Positions 5,131 to 6,346 of a stretch of 6,346 bases of DNA are shown here, in pieces. Location: assembly GCA_948560485.1 (NCBI GenBank), contig CAOXUF010000134.1, positions 1 through 6,346 of the forward strand. Reading direction: 5' to 3'. The translations under genes and the position numbers were made by a program. The stretch comes from an uncultured Eubacterium sp. Lineage in GTDB: Bacteria > Bacillota_A > Clostridia > Lachnospirales > Lachnospiraceae. Positions within the stretch are counted from its first letter, which is position 1. The number at the start of each line of letters is the position of its first letter. A model generated the notes under the pieces. The model did no database searches. It was not told the origin of the DNA and was given only the letters and a program-made list of their open reading frames with translations.

Positions 5131-5156
5131 TTAAAAAGAGTTCACTGGTGAACTCT
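5131..5156 (-). terminator. Rho-independent terminator of spoIID
   Basis: AGAGTTCA (5137-5144) and TGAACTCT (5149-5156) form an 8-bp stem around a 4-base loop. On the minus strand it is followed by five T (5133-5137, overlapping the stem base). It starts 11 bases after the spoIID stop. It separates spoIID from spoIIQ, so the two sporulation genes can be transcribed independently, in keeping with their different predicted sigma factors. Confidence 0.82.
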
Positions 5157-5166
5157 CGTACAATAA

Positions 5167-6192
5167 TTAAAAATCTACAATGACACAGTCATAAAATTTT
5201 CGCAAAATATCCTTCCAGCCTGCTCCTTCTCTTGCTAAAGCCTCTGCATAAGATATACTCATACCAAATCCATGTCCATATCCTCTTGTTGTAATTCGAA
5301 TACCTTGTTCATACTCTTCTATTTTGAATGTAGTGGAACGAAGATTTAATGCCTTCTGAAAAATATCCCCGTTTATTTTTGTATCTCCTATTTTTATCCA
5401 CAACTGATATCCCTTTTCATCAATATTAGAAAAGTCCATGATACTAATTAACTCATGCACATCACTTTCATTGTACTCAAACTTTTCTTTTTTATCTTTG
5501 TATATTACAATTCCATTTTTACTAAGAATATCTATAAACTCTTCTATTGTATAAAACTTTATTCCTATATAATCATCTACCTGTGTATCATTTTTACACT
5601 TTATACTTTTTAAATACTTATATTCACTACCTATTAACTTTTCACCATCTCTGGTTTCACCATTGCTAATCTGATGAAATAAAGGCAGAACAATTTTACC
5701 ATTGTATTTCATTACCTTTCCTTTTGTCTTTTCCATCACCTTATGAATACACTGCATTTTTTCATCAAATACCTTGGTCTTTCCTAAACCGGTAAAATTA
5801 TAAAACATTCCCCAGCCTGTGGCAGCATTTTCTCTCCGAAACTCTTCAAACCACATTTCCTGCATTTTTGAATAACTATAGTATGGCAGACCCAATTCTT
5901 TAGAGCTGATTTTATCATTATTTCCCATACAATATAAAATATATGTCCGAATAACGACCGCCTGTGCTTTCAGTAATTCCAAAGGACTATTAACATCCAA
6001 TTGTGCCATAAGCACACATGGAACAAACTGCTCTACGTCCATCATGACTTTATATTTATCATTTTCTATAATAACCTGTCTTCCGGTCTTATAGAAATTT
6101 TCTTTTTCACCATTTATTCCATTAGTCATGAATGTAATTAATGCCGAAAATATAATGCCTACAGCAATAACAATTCCAACTCTTTTCAACAT
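5167..6192 (-). CDS. spoIID: Stage II sporulation protein D (SpoIID/LytB domain), apparent loss of catalytic Glu
   Basis: A 341-residue protein with an N-terminal membrane anchor (about 5-22) and a SpoIID/LytB domain. SpoIID is a lytic transglycosylase of the mother-cell SpoIID-SpoIIM-SpoIIP complex that thins septal peptidoglycan to drive engulfment. Visible family features are VEQFVPCVL (53-61) followed by LELLKAQAVVIRTYIL (71-86), GKVMKYNGK (158-166), FHQISNGETRDGE (172-184), YLKSI (193-197), RSTTFKI (285-291) and the C-terminal GYGHGFGMS (304-312). By ungapped alignment with VASEMPAEF of B. subtilis as I recall it, the catalytic Glu (E88 there) corresponds to Q64 here, in MAQLD. No cysteine lies near H173, unlike the clostridial zinc site described for C. 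difficile. The ATG at 6190-6192 has only a weak Shine-Dalgarno (GAAAG). A sigma-E-like promoter lies upstream and spoIIQ follows. The family is secure; catalytic competence is doubtful. Confidence 0.9.
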   Translation of the reverse strand: MLKRVGIVIAVGIIFSALITFMTNGINGEKENFYKTGRQVIIENDKYKVMMDVEQFVPCVLMAQLDVNSPLELLKAQAVVIRTYILYCMGNNDKISSKELGLPYYSYSKMQEMWFEEFRRENAATGWGMFYNFTGLGKTKVFDEKMQCIHKVMEKTKGKVMKYNGKIVLPLFHQISNGETRDGEKLIGSEYKYLKSIKCKNDTQVDDYIGIKFYTIEEFIDILSKNGIVIYKDKKEKFEYNESDVHELISIMDFSNIDEKGYQLWIKIGDTKINGDIFQKALNLRSTTFKIEEYEQGIRITTRGYGHGFGMSISYAEALAREGAGWKDILRKFYDCVIVDF

Positions 6193-6220
6193 AATAAATC
6201 TTTCGTACTTTCTTATCTAT

Positions 6221-6249
6221 AATATATGAATATAGTAGATAAAACATTC
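6221..6249 (-). promoter_or_regulatory. Candidate sigma-E (mother-cell) promoter of spoIID
   Basis: Minus strand GAATGTT (6243-6249), a 14-base spacer and CATATATT (6221-6228) match the sigma-E consensus KMATATT-N14-CATACAnT with one mismatch in each element. Transcription would start near 6214, giving a leader of about 22 bases. spoIID is a founding sigma-E gene in B. subtilis, so sequence and biology agree. Confidence 0.62.
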
Positions 6250-6274
6250 AGCATTTAAAACTTTGACCCATCGT

Positions 6275-6340
6275 AAAAAAGAGTCTGGCTAGTCTACAAA
6301 TTCAATTATTTATAAATTCCGGTTTGTAGGGGAGTGACTT
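6275..6340 (-). terminator. Terminator-like structure of an upstream gene outside the window
   Basis: CTACAAA (6294-6300) pairs with TTTGTAG (6323-6329). An outer AGTC (6282-6285) can pair with GACT (6336-6339) after an internal mismatch. On the minus strand the structure is followed by six T (6275-6280). It could end the transcript of a minus-strand gene beyond base 6346. The stem is interrupted, so confidence is modest. The rest of 6193-6346 holds no gene. Confidence 0.4.
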
Positions 6341-6346
6341 TTCTGC

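Noticed and set aside
32..6346. CRISPR array, insertion sequence or phage genes
   Set aside because: No regularly spaced repeats, transposase-like frames or phage proteins are present on either strand.

Overview
The window looks like the end of a low-GC Firmicutes contig, most likely a spore-forming Clostridia of the Lachnospiraceae type. The pointers are AT-rich DNA, strong GGAGG-type ribosome binding sites, an adjacent spoIID-spoIIQ pair, a UPF0340 (YwlG-like) protein and an ECF-transporter S component. The family-level placement is an inference from overall resemblance. Bases 1-31 are not biological: they match the Illumina TruSeq read-2 adapter, so the natural sequence starts at base 32.

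All protein genes are on the minus strand; only a proline tRNA is on the plus strand. From left to right: a truncated unknown gene (32-94) lies 1 bp downstream of a short HipA/CtkA-like Ser/Thr kinase (96-950), which has its own good sigma-A promoter (973-1000). Back to back with it is tRNA-Pro(CGG) (1089-1162) with an extended -10 promoter. A long hairpin (1217-1263) separates the tRNA from the convergent pair UPF0340 (1277-1822) and ECF S component (1882-2412), which probably form one operon. Glycerol kinase glpK (2546-4033) follows, with a sigma-A promoter overlapped by a 24-bp dyad that looks like an operator. A roughly 260-bp intergenic stretch (4034-4293) holds that promoter, a GC-rich structured element and the terminator of the next gene.

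The right end is an engulfment/sporulation locus: spoIIQ (4342-5076) and spoIID (5167-6192), in the spoIID-spoIIQ order known from clostridia. Upstream of spoIID is a close match to the mother-cell sigma-E promoter, and upstream of spoIIQ a match to the forespore sigma-F promoter. These agree with the compartments where the two proteins are made in Bacillus and Clostridioides.

The most notable points are these. The SpoIIQ LytM domain has lost its zinc ligands, and its reading frame is cut by an in-frame TAA just before a conserved-looking 15-residue tail. SpoIID has Gln where the catalytic Glu is expected. GlpK has Glu where low-GC Gram-positive enzymes usually carry the His phosphorylated by HPr. 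The short HipA-like kinase has no visible HipB partner but an abutting downstream gene. I found no CRISPR array, insertion sequence, phage gene or clearly new multi-gene system; the kinase with its cut-off partner is the nearest candidate.
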